A DNA stretch of 64,000 nt, taken from assembly GCA_963730165.1 (NCBI GenBank), contig CAVSQS010000001.1, forward strand, positions 496,001 through 560,000, given 5' to 3'. A model generated the notes under the pieces. That model saw only the letters and a program-made list of their open reading frames with translations, did not search any database and was not told the origin of the DNA. This document shows, in pieces, positions 49,972 to 59,165 of this stretch. Each line of letters opens with the position of its first letter. Position 1 is the stretch's first letter. The translations under genes and the position numbers were made by a program. This DNA is from DASSQJ01 sp963730165 (GTDB lineage Bacteria > Actinomycetota > Actinomycetes > Actinomycetales > Dermatophilaceae).

Positions 49972-51806
49972 ATGTCAGAACGCGTACAGATGCCCGCGCT
50001 CGGCGAGTCCGTCACCGAGGGGACGGTCACGCGGTGGCTGAAGAGCGTCGGCGACTCCGTGGAGGTCGACGAGCCGCTGCTCGAGGTCTCCACCGACAAG
50101 GTCGACACCGAGATCCCCTCCCCCGTCTCGGGCACCCTCCAGGAGATCCTCGTCGAGGAGGACGACACCGTTCCCGTCGGTGCGGACCTCGCGGTCATCG
50201 GCGACGGCGCCCCGGGCGAGGGCGGTGACTCCGGCGGTGAGCAGCAGTCGGAGGGCGGCGAGGCGTCCGCGGCCGCCGAGGGCGAGGCCGGCGACGAGGG
50301 CGGGCAGGAGCAGCCCGCGGACACCCAGGAGCAGCCCGCGGACACCCAGGAGCAGCCCGTGGAGACGCAGGAGCAGCCCGCTGGTGGCGGCGGCCCCGGT
50401 GGTGGCCAGACCGTCCAGATGCCGGCGCTCGGTGAGTCCGTCACCGAGGGGACCGTCACCCGCTGGCTGAAGCAGGAGGGTGACGAGGTCGCGGTCGACG
50501 AGCCCCTCCTCGAGGTCTCCACCGACAAGGTCGACACCGAGATCCCCTCGCCGTACGCCGGGACCCTGACCTCGGTCCTCGTCGCCGAGGACGACACCGT
50601 CCCGGTGGGCGCCGACCTCGCGGTCATCGGCGGCGAGGGCGGCGGCGGGCAGGCCAGCCCGGCCGCTGAGGAGAAGCCGGAGCCGAGCCCGAGCCCGAGC
50701 CCCAGCCCGAGCCCGAGCCCGAGCCCCAGCCCGAGCCGGAGCAGCCCGCTCCCGCCGAGGAGGCCCCGCCGCAGGCCACGGCTGACGAGGCCGCGGCCGA
50801 GGCCGACGGAACGCCCAGTCCGTCGCGCGGGTCGACCGCACCCACGCCGCGTCAGCCGGAGGAGGACGCGTCCGCCTACGTCACCCCGCTGGTGCGCAAG
50901 CTCGCCGCCGACAACGGCATCGACCTCGCCGACATCCGGGGCACCGGCATCGGCGGCCGGATCCGCAAGCAGGACGTCCTCGCCGCGGCCGAGGCGAGCA
51001 AGCAGGAGCAGGCCCCCGCCGAGCAGCCCGCTCAGGCCCAGCCCGCCGCCCAGGCGGCACCGCCGAAGCGGGCGGAGGTCGACACCTCCAAGCGGGGCAC
51101 GACGCAGCCGATGACCCGGCTGCGCAAGACGATCGCCCGTCGGATGGTCGAGTCCCTCCAGGTCTCGGCGCAGCTGACGACGGTCATCGAGGTCGACGTC
51201 ACCCGGATCGCCCGCCTGCGCGACCGCGCCAAGGGCGAGTTCGCGCAGCGGGAGGGCACCAAGCTCAGCTTCCTGCCCTTCTTCGCCCTCGCCGCGGTCG
51301 AGGCGCTCAAGACCCACCCGATGGTCAACGCGAGCATCGAGGACGACCAGGTCACCTACCACGGGGCCGAGCACCTCGGCATCGCGGTCGACACCGAGAA
51401 GGGTCTGCTCGTCCCGGTCATCAGGAACGCCGGCGACCTCAACATCGCCGGGCTGGCCCGGGGCATCGCCGACCTCGCCGAGCGGACCCGGGGGAACAAG
51501 ATCACCCCCGACGACCTCGCCGGCGGCACGTTCACGATCACCAACACCGGCTCGCGCGGTGCGCTGTTCGACACGCCCATCATCAACCAGCCCCAGGTGG
51601 CCATCCTCGGCACCGGCGCCGTGGTCCGCCGACCGGTCGTCGTCACTGCCGAGGACGGCGGGGAGACGATCGCGATCCGCTCGATGGTCTACCTGGCACT
51701 CTCCTACGACCACCGGATCGTCGACGGTGCCGATGCCGCCCGGTTCCTGTCGACGATGAAGCAGCGCCTCGAGGAGGGCGCGTTCGAAGCCGACCTCGGC
51801 CTCTGA
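49972..51806 (+). CDS. sucB: 2-oxoglutarate dehydrogenase E2 (dihydrolipoamide succinyltransferase), apparent frameshift
   Basis: The E2 core of the 2-oxo acid dehydrogenase complex. In frame from ATG 49972 come two lipoyl domains (residues 1-78 and about 148-222; lipoyl lysines K43 and about K186 in VSTDKVDTEIPSP). The frame then enters a Pro/Ser repeat and an Arg-rich nonsense tail ending at 51114. The correct continuation is in another frame: Glu-Pro/Gln-Pro linker, the E3-binding domain (YVTPLVRKLAADNGIDL...GTGIGGRIRKQDVL) and the acyltransferase with YDHRIVDGADAARFL, ending at 51806. The total span is 1835 bases, one short of a multiple of three. A C appears missing at about 50684 (GAGCCGAG for GAGCCCGAG). 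Either a sequencing error or a real indel. Confidence 0.9.
50302..50379 (+). repeat. 21-bp tandem repeat in the sucB inter-lipoyl linker
   Basis: Three consecutive 21-bp units (50317-50337, 50338-50358, 50359-50379), the first two identical and the third with a few changes, plus a partial unit upstream. They encode ADTQEQP repeated, a flexible linker between the two lipoyl domains. The unit keeps frame, so copy-number change would only alter linker length. Confidence 0.85.
50680..50741 (+). repeat. GAGCCC-type hexanucleotide repeat in the sucB linker
   Basis: About ten 6-bp units of GAGCCC, with CAGCCC and GAGCCG variants, encode a Glu-Pro/Gln-Pro linker in the proper frame. The first unit reads GAGCC, one C short, and this shifts everything downstream. 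The tract also contains two CCCC runs (50699-50702 and 50723-50726 region). It is a plausible hot spot for slippage in replication or for base-calling error. Confidence 0.85.
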
Positions 51807-51811
51807 CCCCC

Positions 51812-52762
51812 GTGGCCCGCGTCGCACTGACCGGCTCGTCCGGTCTCATCGGCAGTTCACTCGTCGCCGCGCTGCGCGAGCGCGGCGACGAGGTGCTGCG
51901 CCTCGTCCGCCGTCCCGCCCGTGCCGGCGACGAGGTCCAGTGGGATCCCGCGAGCCGGCACCTCGACCCGGGAGTGCTCGACGGCGTCGACGCCGTCGTC
52001 AACCTCGCCGGCGCAGGCGTCGGCGACCGACGCTGGACCCCCTCGTACAAGCATGAGATCCTCGCGTCGCGCACCGACTCCACCCACGCTGCGGCGACGG
52101 CCATCGCCGCGACCGGACGCCCGATCCGCTTCCTCAGCGGCTCGGCCTCCGGGTACTACGGCGACCGGGGCGACGAGCGGCTCACCGAGGCGAGTGCGCC
52201 CGGACGAGGGTTCCTCACCGACGTCGTCCTGGCCTGGGAGGCGGCCGCGCAGCCGGCGGTCGACGCCGGGGCCCCGACGGCGTTCCTGCGGACGGGCATC
52301 GTGCTCGCCTCCGAGGACGTCGCGTCCGGGTCGCTCCTGCGGTTCGACCGGTCGGGGATGCTCGTCACGACCGACGGCGGCGCCGCCGGGCCGTTGCTCC
52401 GCGCCGCGCGCCTGGGCCTCGGCGGACCCATCGGGGGTGGTCGGCAGTTCTGGCCGTGGATCACGCTCGTGGACGAGGTCGGTGCCCTCCTCCATCTGCT
52501 CGACCACCCCGAGGTCACCGGGCCGGTCAACCTCGTCGCGCCCGGGCCGGCCCGTCAGAAGGACGTGGCGAGCGCGCTCGGTCGTGCCCTGCACCGTCCC
52601 TCGGTCCTGCCGATCCCCGGTTTCGCGCTGCACATCGCCATCGGTGAGTTCGCCGGTGACATCCTCGCCAGCCAGCGGATCGTCGGCGACGCCCTCGCCG
52701 ACAGCGGCTACGTCTTCGAGCACGGTGACCTCGCCTCTGCCGTCGGCTGGGTCGTCGGCTGA
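51812..52762 (+). CDS. TIGR01777-family NAD(P)-dependent epimerase/oxidoreductase
   Basis: A 316-residue extended SDR. VALTGSSGLIGSSLVAAL is the nucleotide-binding glycine motif, then VVNLAGAGVGDRRWT and LSGSASGYYGDRGDERLTE (with Tyr of the active site), GGGRQFWPWITLVDEV and a C-terminal DUF1731-like region (RPSVLPIPGFALHIAIGEFAGDILASQR). This is the cell-division-inhibitor SulA-like family in older annotation, a misleading name; substrate unknown. The GTG starts 5 bases after the sucB stop. The same gene follows the E2 gene in mycobacteria (Rv2216). Confidence 0.9.
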   Translation: MARVALTGSSGLIGSSLVAALRERGDEVLRLVRRPARAGDEVQWDPASRHLDPGVLDGVDAVVNLAGAGVGDRRWTPSYKHEILASRTDSTHAAATAIAATGRPIRFLSGSASGYYGDRGDERLTEASAPGRGFLTDVVLAWEAAAQPAVDAGAPTAFLRTGIVLASEDVASGSLLRFDRSGMLVTTDGGAAGPLLRAARLGLGGPIGGGRQFWPWITLVDEVGALLHLLDHPEVTGPVNLVAPGPARQKDVASALGRALHRPSVLPIPGFALHIAIGEFAGDILASQRIVGDALADSGYVFEHGDLASAVGWVVG

Positions 52763-52774
52763 GGAGCGCGGCGA

Positions 52775-54265
52775 TCACCCGTCGGGCCGGATGTCGGTGA
52801 CGCGCCAGCCGGCGTCGGTCCACCGGAGGTCGACGAGCACCGGCTCGCCCGCCGAGGGCGGACGCACCGCGGCGTCCGGCGCGCCGGCGACCTCGTAGCC
52901 CGTCGTGCCGACCCTGGCACGCAGGACGGCCCGCTCGTCGCCGGCCGACACGGCTCGCACCCCGTCGAGCACGTAGCCCAGGCCGGCGTAGCGCAGGCCC
53001 GCTCGGGCCAGCCCGGTGATGGCCGCGGCGTCCCGAGCCCGCAGGGGCGACCCGGCGGCCTCGGCCTCCGCGAGCAGAGCGGGGTCGGCGGCCCGCCAGG
53101 CGGCGGCACGGGCCTCGGCGAGCGCCTCGAGCAGCCGGGCCGGTGCGACCTCCGGGGCGGACCGGGCCGCCCGCGCGTCGGAATCCACCGTTCGGTCGCC
53201 GACCCTCGCGGCAGGGGGCCGGGCCACGCCGGGCACCTCGGCCGGGCCGCCCGGGCCGGAGGTCACGCTCCACTGCCCGGTGGCACCGGAGGCGACGGCG
53301 GTGACGACGGCCAGCACGGCGAGGCCCGTGCCGGCTGCTCGCCGGCCACGCCGGCCCGGGGCCGGTGCGCGGACGTGGCGGCCTCGGCGCCGCCGCCTGC
53401 TGGCGGGGTCCGGACGTGCGGCCGCCCGGATGCGGAAGGTGACCGCACTGGTGTCGTCGCTTCCCGAGACGAGGTGGAGGGGGGCCGGGTCCGCGGCCCG
53501 GAACAGCGCCCAGGCGAACTCGTCGGCATCCGGACGCTCGTCGGTGTGCGGGGCCACCGCCGACGTGAGGACCGTCGCGAGGGCCCGCGCCTGGGGACCG
53601 GCGCGGGAGGCCTGCGCGAGCTCGGTCCGTAGGCCGGGCGGTCCGGGCAGCGCCCCGGTGAGGCAGAGCCACCCGAGCGCGCCCAGGGCGTAGACGTCGG
53701 AGGCGGGCGACGGGAGGTCACCGAGCAGGACCTCGGGGGCCACGCAGCCCTCGGTGCCCCAGACCGGACCGGGCTCCTCCCCGATGACCCGTCCGAGGCC
53801 GAGGTCGGCGAGGAGCGGGCGCCCGTCGAGGTCGAGCAGGACGTTCCCGGGCGACACGTCGCCGTGGACCACCCCGGCCCCGTGCAGCCGGCCGAGGGCA
53901 CCCGCGAGCGGTGCGAGGACGGTGACCACCTCACCGGCCGTCAGGAAGCCCCGGGCCGCGACGAGCCTGGCGAGGTCGCCCCCGCGGACCAGCGGCATGA
54001 CGAGCGCCACCCGCCCGTCCGCAAGGGCCAGGCATCCCTCGACCGACACGACGTGGGCCGACGCGACGGTGGCCGCGAGCGCCGCCTCGCGGACCGCCCC
54101 TTCGACCGACTCCCGGTCCCCGTGCGCGATCTTGACCGCGACGCGGCGCCCGTCGGCCTCGCGCACCCCCTCCCAGACCTCGCTCGTCGCGCCCCGGCCG
54201 AGCAGGCGGCCGAGCTCGAGCCCCGGCACCCCGGGCGCGGCGACCGTCTCGTGAGTGACTGCCAT
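52775..54265 (-). CDS. Membrane Ser/Thr protein kinase with variant HGD/DLG motifs
   Basis: A 496-residue transmembrane kinase. The glycine loop is LGRGATSEVW and the VAVK lysine is K45. The catalytic loop reads HGDVSPGNVLL (Asp136, Asn141) where most kinases have HRD, and the metal motif is ADLGLGR (Asp154) where DFG is usual. All catalytic residues are kept, so activity is expected, with less dependence on activation-loop phosphorylation. A basic linker leads to one membrane segment near residue 320 (GLAVLAVVTAVASG) and an extracellular domain of about 150 residues without PASTA repeats. ATG 54265 follows an AGGGTGG site at about 5 nt. Confidence 0.85.
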   Translation of the reverse strand: MAVTHETVAAPGVPGLELGRLLGRGATSEVWEGVREADGRRVAVKIAHGDRESVEGAVREAALAATVASAHVVSVEGCLALADGRVALVMPLVRGGDLARLVAARGFLTAGEVVTVLAPLAGALGRLHGAGVVHGDVSPGNVLLDLDGRPLLADLGLGRVIGEEPGPVWGTEGCVAPEVLLGDLPSPASDVYALGALGWLCLTGALPGPPGLRTELAQASRAGPQARALATVLTSAVAPHTDERPDADEFAWALFRAADPAPLHLVSGSDDTSAVTFRIRAAARPDPASRRRRRGRHVRAPAPGRRGRRAAGTGLAVLAVVTAVASGATGQWSVTSGPGGPAEVPGVARPPAARVGDRTVDSDARAARSAPEVAPARLLEALAEARAAAWRAADPALLAEAEAAGSPLRARDAAAITGLARAGLRYAGLGYVLDGVRAVSAGDERAVLRARVGTTGYEVAGAPDAAVRPPSAGEPVLVDLRWTDAGWRVTDIRPDG

Positions 54266-54332
54266 GCCGGCCACCCTGCCCGGGTCGCGCACCCCGCCTG
54301 CCCGGTTGTCCACAGGCCCCTAGGGTGGGGCG

Positions 54333-55067
54333 GTGCCCGCCGACCAGCCGACCGTCCTTGCCACCTCCGGCGGCTACCGCCCCGGCGAACGCACCCGCAT
54401 CGAGTTCGGCGGCCTGGTCCACCACGCGGTCGACCTGTCCGGTGTCCACGGACGCCGTCCACGGGTGACCTTCGTCGGCACCGCGTCCGGCGACCCGCGG
54501 TGGTTCGCGTACGAGGCCCTCGAGGCCGGCCGCGTCGCCGGGTTCGACGTCACCGTCCTCGACCTGTTCCCCATGCCGAACCTCGCCGACGTGCCGGGTC
54601 ACCTGCTCGAACAGGACGTCGTCTGGGTGGGCGGCGGGTCCGTGGCCAACCTCCTCGCCGTCTGGGACGTCCACGACCTCCGCCCGGCGATGCGGGCCGC
54701 GTGGGAGGCCGGGGTCGTCCTCTCCGGCGTCTCCGCCGGGTCGATCTGCTGGTACGTGGGTGGCACCACCGACTCCTTCGGACCCGAGCTGCGGGCCGTC
54801 ACCGACGCGCTCGGCCTGCTCCCCTACGGCAACGGCGTCCACTACGACTCCGAGCCCCGTCGACGACCGCTCGTCCACGCGCTCGTGGCCGAGCGGACGC
54901 TGCCCGAGACGCACTGCACCGACGACGGAGTGGGCCTCGTGTACCGGGGCACCGAGCTCGTCGAGGCCGTTGCCGAGGTCGACGGCGCGTCGGCCTATGT
55001 CGTGACGCGCGAGGGCGACGGTGTGCACGAGGAGCGGATCGCGCCGCGCCGCCTGGCCTCCCGGTGA
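54333..55067 (+). CDS. Peptidase E-like (S51, class I glutamine amidotransferase fold) protein
   Basis: A 244-residue protein. VLATSGGY at the N-terminus, VTFVGTASGD, QDVVWVGGGSVANLLAVW and the nucleophile elbow SGVSAGSICWY (Ser of the aspartyl dipeptidase family) identify it. The Ser-His-Glu triad is completed after DALGLLPYGNGVHYDSEPRR. Probable hydrolysis of Asp-containing dipeptides. GTG 54333 is 6 nt after TAGGGT (54321-54326). It converges on the Gfo/Idh gene. Confidence 0.88.
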   Translation: MPADQPTVLATSGGYRPGERTRIEFGGLVHHAVDLSGVHGRRPRVTFVGTASGDPRWFAYEALEAGRVAGFDVTVLDLFPMPNLADVPGHLLEQDVVWVGGGSVANLLAVWDVHDLRPAMRAAWEAGVVLSGVSAGSICWYVGGTTDSFGPELRAVTDALGLLPYGNGVHYDSEPRRRPLVHALVAERTLPETHCTDDGVGLVYRGTELVEAVAEVDGASAYVVTREGDGVHEERIAPRRLASR

Positions 55068-55076
55068 CGACCGCGG

Positions 55077-56108
55077 TCAGCGGCCCGGGGTCACCACCTC
55101 GGTGACCTGCTCCTCCGCCGCCGCGACCCGCGCCGCGTCGATGACCGCGAGGGTGTGCACGGCGTCCCAGGGGTCCACCGGCATCGCCGCCTGCCGGTCG
55201 GGCGCGTCCAGCGCCCGTGCCACCGCCCGGTAGAGGTCGGCCTGGCCACTGCGCACGCGCGGGACGGGCAGCCGCTCGGCGCCACGGTGGAGCCACCCGC
55301 AGTGCTCGGGGTCGAGGTCGGACTGCCCGGACCACGGGTGCGGCTCCGCCTCGAAGTCGGCCTGCACGTAGGCACCGCCCGTGCCGAGGAGGCGGACCCG
55401 GGGCCCTGGCGCCCCGGCGAGCGAGGTCGCGGACAGGTGGGAGAGGACCCCCGTGGCGTGCGTGCAGAGGAGGAACGCGTCGTCCTCCGCCCGGGTCGTA
55501 CGCGCCGCGACCGTCGCCGCCACGCGGAGGACCGGCCCGAACAGCTGGACGGCGGCGTCGACGAGGTGGCTGTGCAGGTCGAGGAGGATGCCGCCACCGC
55601 CTTCCGGGGCCGCGTTCTCGCGCCAGCGGTCCCGCGGCTGCGGTCGCCAGCGCTCCCACCGCATCTCGTAGCGGAACGCCTCGCCGACGAGGCCGTCGGC
55701 GACGACCGCCCGCACGGTCGCGTGCTCGGGGTCGTAGCGTCGGTTCTGGAACACCGTGAGGGGGACGCCCGCGGCCGCGGCGTGGCGGACCACCTCCGCG
55801 GCCGACGCGGCGTCCACGGCGAGCGGCTTGTCGACGACGCACGGGATCCCCGCGTCGACGACGGCCCGGACCTGCTCGGCGTGCACGCCGCTCGGGCTGG
55901 CGAGGACGACGAGGTCGACGCCGGACAGCGCGAGCAGCGCGGTCAGGTCAGGGACCACCTCGGCTCCGGGTAGGTCCGCGTGCACCTGCTCGACACGCTC
56001 GGCGCTCGAGGTCGACACGGCGACGACCCGGCACCCGGCCTCGGCGAGCCGTGGCGCATGGATCCCGCGACCGGCCGGGCCGTACCCGGCGAGGGCGACC
56101 CGGGTCAC
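55077..56108 (-). CDS. Gfo/Idh/MocA-family oxidoreductase
   Basis: A 343-residue NAD(P)-dependent oxidoreductase. The N-terminal Rossmann domain begins VALAGYGPAGRGIHAPRL, and the EKP-like motif reads CVVDKPLAVDAASAAE. The catalytic region is VFQNRRYDPEHATVRAV...LLDLHSHLVDAAVQLFG, with the His typical of the family. Substrates are usually sugars or sugar derivatives; no carbohydrate genes are adjacent. Its GTG overlaps the MMPL transporter stop by 4 bases, so both are one transcript. Confidence 0.9.
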   Translation of the reverse strand: MTRVALAGYGPAGRGIHAPRLAEAGCRVVAVSTSSAERVEQVHADLPGAEVVPDLTALLALSGVDLVVLASPSGVHAEQVRAVVDAGIPCVVDKPLAVDAASAAEVVRHAAAAGVPLTVFQNRRYDPEHATVRAVVADGLVGEAFRYEMRWERWRPQPRDRWRENAAPEGGGGILLDLHSHLVDAAVQLFGPVLRVAATVAARTTRAEDDAFLLCTHATGVLSHLSATSLAGAPGPRVRLLGTGGAYVQADFEAEPHPWSGQSDLDPEHCGWLHRGAERLPVPRVRSGQADLYRAVARALDAPDRQAAMPVDPWDAVHTLAVIDAARVAAAEEQVTEVVTPGR

Positions 56109-58381
56109 GGGCGCACCTCGAGGTCCGCAGCCACCTCCGGGTCGGCCGGCGGGTGCGGCCCCTCGGCGTGCCGACCCGGCCCCGACTCCCCGCCGTCGGC
56201 GACGAAGCGGGCCGGCCACCACACCCGCGGTCCGATGTCGTACGAGGCCGCCGGGACGAGCAGCGAGCGGACGACGAAGGTGTCGAGCAGGACGCCGAAG
56301 GCGACGATGAACGCGATCTGGACGAGGAAGGTGAGCGGGAGCACGGCGAGCGCGGAGAACGTCGACGCCAGGACGATCCCGGCACTCGTGATGACGCCAC
56401 CGGTGACGGCGAGGCCGACGAGGATGCCGGGCCGGGTGCCCCGTTGCTGCGACTCCTCCCGGACCCGGGTCATGAGGAAGATCGAGTAGTCGATGCCGAG
56501 TGCCACGAGGAAGACGAACCCGTAGAGCGGGATCGCCGGGTCGCCACCGGTGAACCCGAAGACGTGGTCGAAGACCAGGGCGGAGATGCCGATCGTCGCG
56601 CCGAACGAGACGACGTTGGCGGCCACGAGCAGGAGGGGTGCCACGAGCGAGCGCAGCAGCAGCGCCAGGACGATGAAGATGACGACGAGGATCGCCGGCA
56701 CGATGACCCGCAGGTCCCGCGAGCTGGCCTCGAGGACGTCGAGGTTGGTGGCGGCGTTGCCGCCCACGAGGGCGTCGGCACTCACCTGGTCGAGGTCGGC
56801 GCGCAGCCGCTTGACGGTGTCCTCGGCCCCCTGGCTGTCGGCCGCGTCCTTCGTCGTGGCCTGGATGAGCACCTGTCCGTCGACGGCCTTCGGAGGCACC
56901 TGGGGCCTGCCCGGCTGCGGCGGGACCAGTCCGGCGTAGGCCGAGTCGATGCCGGGGTCGGAGCGCACGACCTCGAGGGCGGCGTCGGTGTCGGCCTCGG
57001 GCACGACGATCTGGAGTGGGGTCGCGGCACCGGCCGCGAAGTGCTCGCCGAGGACCTTCTGGGCCGTGATCGAGTCGGTGTCGGTGAGGAAGGTCTCCTC
57101 GATCGTCGACCCGCTCGCCTTGAACGTCGGGACGAAGGCCGCGGCGGCGAGGAGGAGCACGAGCGTGATCGACCACACCCGGCGCGGGTGGCGCCCGACG
57201 AGACCGGCCACGCGGCCCCACACCCCCCGGGTGCTGATGGTGTCCTCGGCGTGCACGTGGTCCAGCTGGGGAGGGAAGGGCCAGAAGGCCTTGCGGCCGA
57301 AGAGCAGGAGGATCGCCGGGAGGAAGGTCAGCGACGCGAGCAGGGCACCCGCGATGCCGAGGGCACCCACCGGCCCGAGCCCGGACGTGCTCCGCAGCTC
57401 GGCGAGAAGCAGGCAGAGCAGGCCGAGGATGACGGTCGCCGCCGACGCGACGATGGGCTCGACCGCGCCCCGCCAGGCCCGCGTCAGGGCGGTCCACGAG
57501 TTGGCCTCGTCGTGCAGCTCCTCCTTGAACCGGCTGACGAGGAGGAGCGCGTAGTCCGTGGCGGCACCGACGACGAGGATGAAGAGGATCCCCTGCGACT
57601 GCCCGGAGAGTGTGATGACGTCGTTGAGCGCCAGCTGGTAGACGACGAGCGAGGCTGCGGAGAGCCCGAAGACGGCGCTGAGCAGCACGGCGAAGGGCAG
57701 GATCGGGCTGCGGTACACGACGAGGAGGATGACGAGCACGACGGCCAGCGCGACGAGCAGCAGGATGCCGTCGATCCCCGCGAAGGCGGACGCGAAGTCG
57801 GCGATGAGCCCACCGGGGCCGCCGACGTAGCCCTCGAGGCCCGCCGGCCGCAGGTCCTGGTCGATCGCGTCGCGCAGGGCGGCGGCGCCCTCGACGAGCG
57901 CCGAGGTGTCGCCCTGGGCCTCGGTGGCCGTCGTCGCGTCGAGCGGCACGGTGACGAGCACGGCCTTCCCGTCCTGCGACGGCACCGGGGTCGGCGGCGC
58001 GTCCCCGGCGAGGTAGTCGCCGAGGGTCGCGCCGTCGCCGATGGCCGGTAGGGGCAGGTCGGGGATGCCGGTCGCGAACGTCCCGACCGTCTGGAGGTCC
58101 TGCGGGCTGAGGTCGCCTCCGTCGGCGCGCTTGACGACGACGAGGTAGGGCAGGGTGTCGCTCTCGTTGAACTTCGTCACCGCCTGGCTGACGAGCGTCG
58201 ACTCGGCATTCTTCGGCAGGAAGGTCGCGTTGTCGTTCGACTGCACCCCCGAGAGCTTCCCCTGGGCGGACCCGCCGAGACCACCGACGACGAACCAGGC
58301 GAGGAGGACCAGGACGGCTCCCCAAAGCACCGCGCGGGGGCGACGGGCACGGGCCTTGAGGTCGTCGGACGAGTCAGCCAT
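56105..58381 (-). CDS. MMPL-family (RND-type) transporter
   Basis: A 758-residue exporter with the MMPL/RND plan: one TM (about 17-37), a periplasmic domain (40-190), five to six TMs, a second domain and a second TM bundle. ATDYALLLVSRFKEELHDE and GIDYSIFLMTRVREESQQRG are the paired TM4-like motifs with the proton-relay Asp. It is the short class found in many actinobacteria and exports lipids or toxic compounds. ATG 58381 lies 7 nt after TAGGCT (58394-58389). The Gfo/Idh gene overlaps its end, and lipB is divergent. Confidence 0.92.
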   Translation of the reverse strand: MADSSDDLKARARRPRAVLWGAVLVLLAWFVVGGLGGSAQGKLSGVQSNDNATFLPKNAESTLVSQAVTKFNESDTLPYLVVVKRADGGDLSPQDLQTVGTFATGIPDLPLPAIGDGATLGDYLAGDAPPTPVPSQDGKAVLVTVPLDATTATEAQGDTSALVEGAAALRDAIDQDLRPAGLEGYVGGPGGLIADFASAFAGIDGILLLVALAVVLVILLVVYRSPILPFAVLLSAVFGLSAASLVVYQLALNDVITLSGQSQGILFILVVGAATDYALLLVSRFKEELHDEANSWTALTRAWRGAVEPIVASAATVILGLLCLLLAELRSTSGLGPVGALGIAGALLASLTFLPAILLLFGRKAFWPFPPQLDHVHAEDTISTRGVWGRVAGLVGRHPRRVWSITLVLLLAAAAFVPTFKASGSTIEETFLTDTDSITAQKVLGEHFAAGAATPLQIVVPEADTDAALEVVRSDPGIDSAYAGLVPPQPGRPQVPPKAVDGQVLIQATTKDAADSQGAEDTVKRLRADLDQVSADALVGGNAATNLDVLEASSRDLRVIVPAILVVIFIVLALLLRSLVAPLLLVAANVVSFGATIGISALVFDHVFGFTGGDPAIPLYGFVFLVALGIDYSIFLMTRVREESQQRGTRPGILVGLAVTGGVITSAGIVLASTFSALAVLPLTFLVQIAFIVAFGVLLDTFVVRSLLVPAASYDIGPRVWWPARFVADGGESGPGRHAEGPHPPADPEVAADLEVRP

Positions 58382-58388
58382 GGGACCG

Positions 58389-58467
58389 AGCCTAGGGGGA
58401 TCGCGGTGACCGGGCACCGGGGTCCGTGGGCCGCGTGCCGGGGTGTCGAGCCTTCGGGGCGTAGCGT
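58389..58467. promoter_or_regulatory. Divergent leaderless promoters of the MMPL transporter (-) and lipB (+)
   Basis: TAGGCT (58394-58389, minus strand) ends 7 nt before ATG 58381. TAGCGT (58462-58467, plus strand) ends 8 nt before ATG 58476. Neither start has a good purine-rich ribosome site. No symmetrical operator is obvious in the intervening bases. Confidence 0.55.
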
Positions 58468-58475
58468 GTGGGGCC

Positions 58476-59108
58476 ATGCGGATCGTCCACCTCGGCTTCG
58501 CCCCCGACCTCGTCGACTACGAGCAGGGCTGGGCCACCCAGCGGGAGGTCCACGCCCAGGTCGTCGAGGGCAGCCTCGAGGACACCACCCTCCTCCTCGA
58601 GCACGCCGCGGTGTACACCGCCGGCAAGCGGACCGAGCCGCACGAGCGCCCCACGGACGGCACCCCGGTCATCGACGTCGACCGCGGCGGCAAGATCACG
58701 TGGCACGGCCCGGGACAGCTGGTCGGCTACCCCATCGTCCGGCTCACCGAGGTCCCCATCGACGTCGTCGCGCACGTGCGTCGCCTCGAGGAGGTGATGA
58801 TCCGTACGTGCCGGGAGTTCGGTGTCGAGACCGTGCGGGTCGAGGGGCGCAGCGGCGTGTGGGTGCTCGCCGACGACCGGGGCCCCGACCGCAAGCTCGG
58901 CGCCATCGGGGTGCGGGTGAGCCGGCGCGTGACGATGCACGGGTTCGCCCTCAACTGCGACGCCGACCTCTCCTGGGCCGACCCGATCATCCCGTGCGGC
59001 ATCCCCGACGCCGGGGTCTCCTCGCTCACCCGGGAGGCCGGCCGCACCATCACGGTGCAGGACGTGCTGCCCTACGCGGAGAAGCACCTGGCCGACGTCC
59101 TGCCCTGA
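58476..59108 (+). CDS. lipB: Octanoyl-(ACP)-protein N-octanoyltransferase
   Basis: Moves octanoate from acyl carrier protein to lipoyl domains, such as the two in SucB encoded 8 kb upstream. The 210-residue protein has VYTAGKRTEPHE, the signature RGGKITWHGPGQLVGYPI, KLGAIGVRVSRRVTMHGFALN (catalytic Lys) and IIPCGIPDAGVSSL (catalytic Cys). It is followed by lipA 57 bases on. ATG 58476 is favoured over upstream starts by the TAGCGT at 8 nt and by the family N-terminus. Confidence 0.96.
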   Translation: MRIVHLGFAPDLVDYEQGWATQREVHAQVVEGSLEDTTLLLEHAAVYTAGKRTEPHERPTDGTPVIDVDRGGKITWHGPGQLVGYPIVRLTEVPIDVVAHVRRLEEVMIRTCREFGVETVRVEGRSGVWVLADDRGPDRKLGAIGVRVSRRVTMHGFALNCDADLSWADPIIPCGIPDAGVSSLTREAGRTITVQDVLPYAEKHLADVLP

Positions 59109-59165
59109 TCCCGGCCCCGCCCGCGGGTTCGGAGACCGTCGGGCGCGCGGCGTAGGGTGGAGGGC

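Noticed and set aside
50680..50741. CRISPR or mobile repeat because of short tandem units
   Set aside because: The units are 6 bp, contiguous, coding and without spacers; they encode the Glu-Pro linker of E2.
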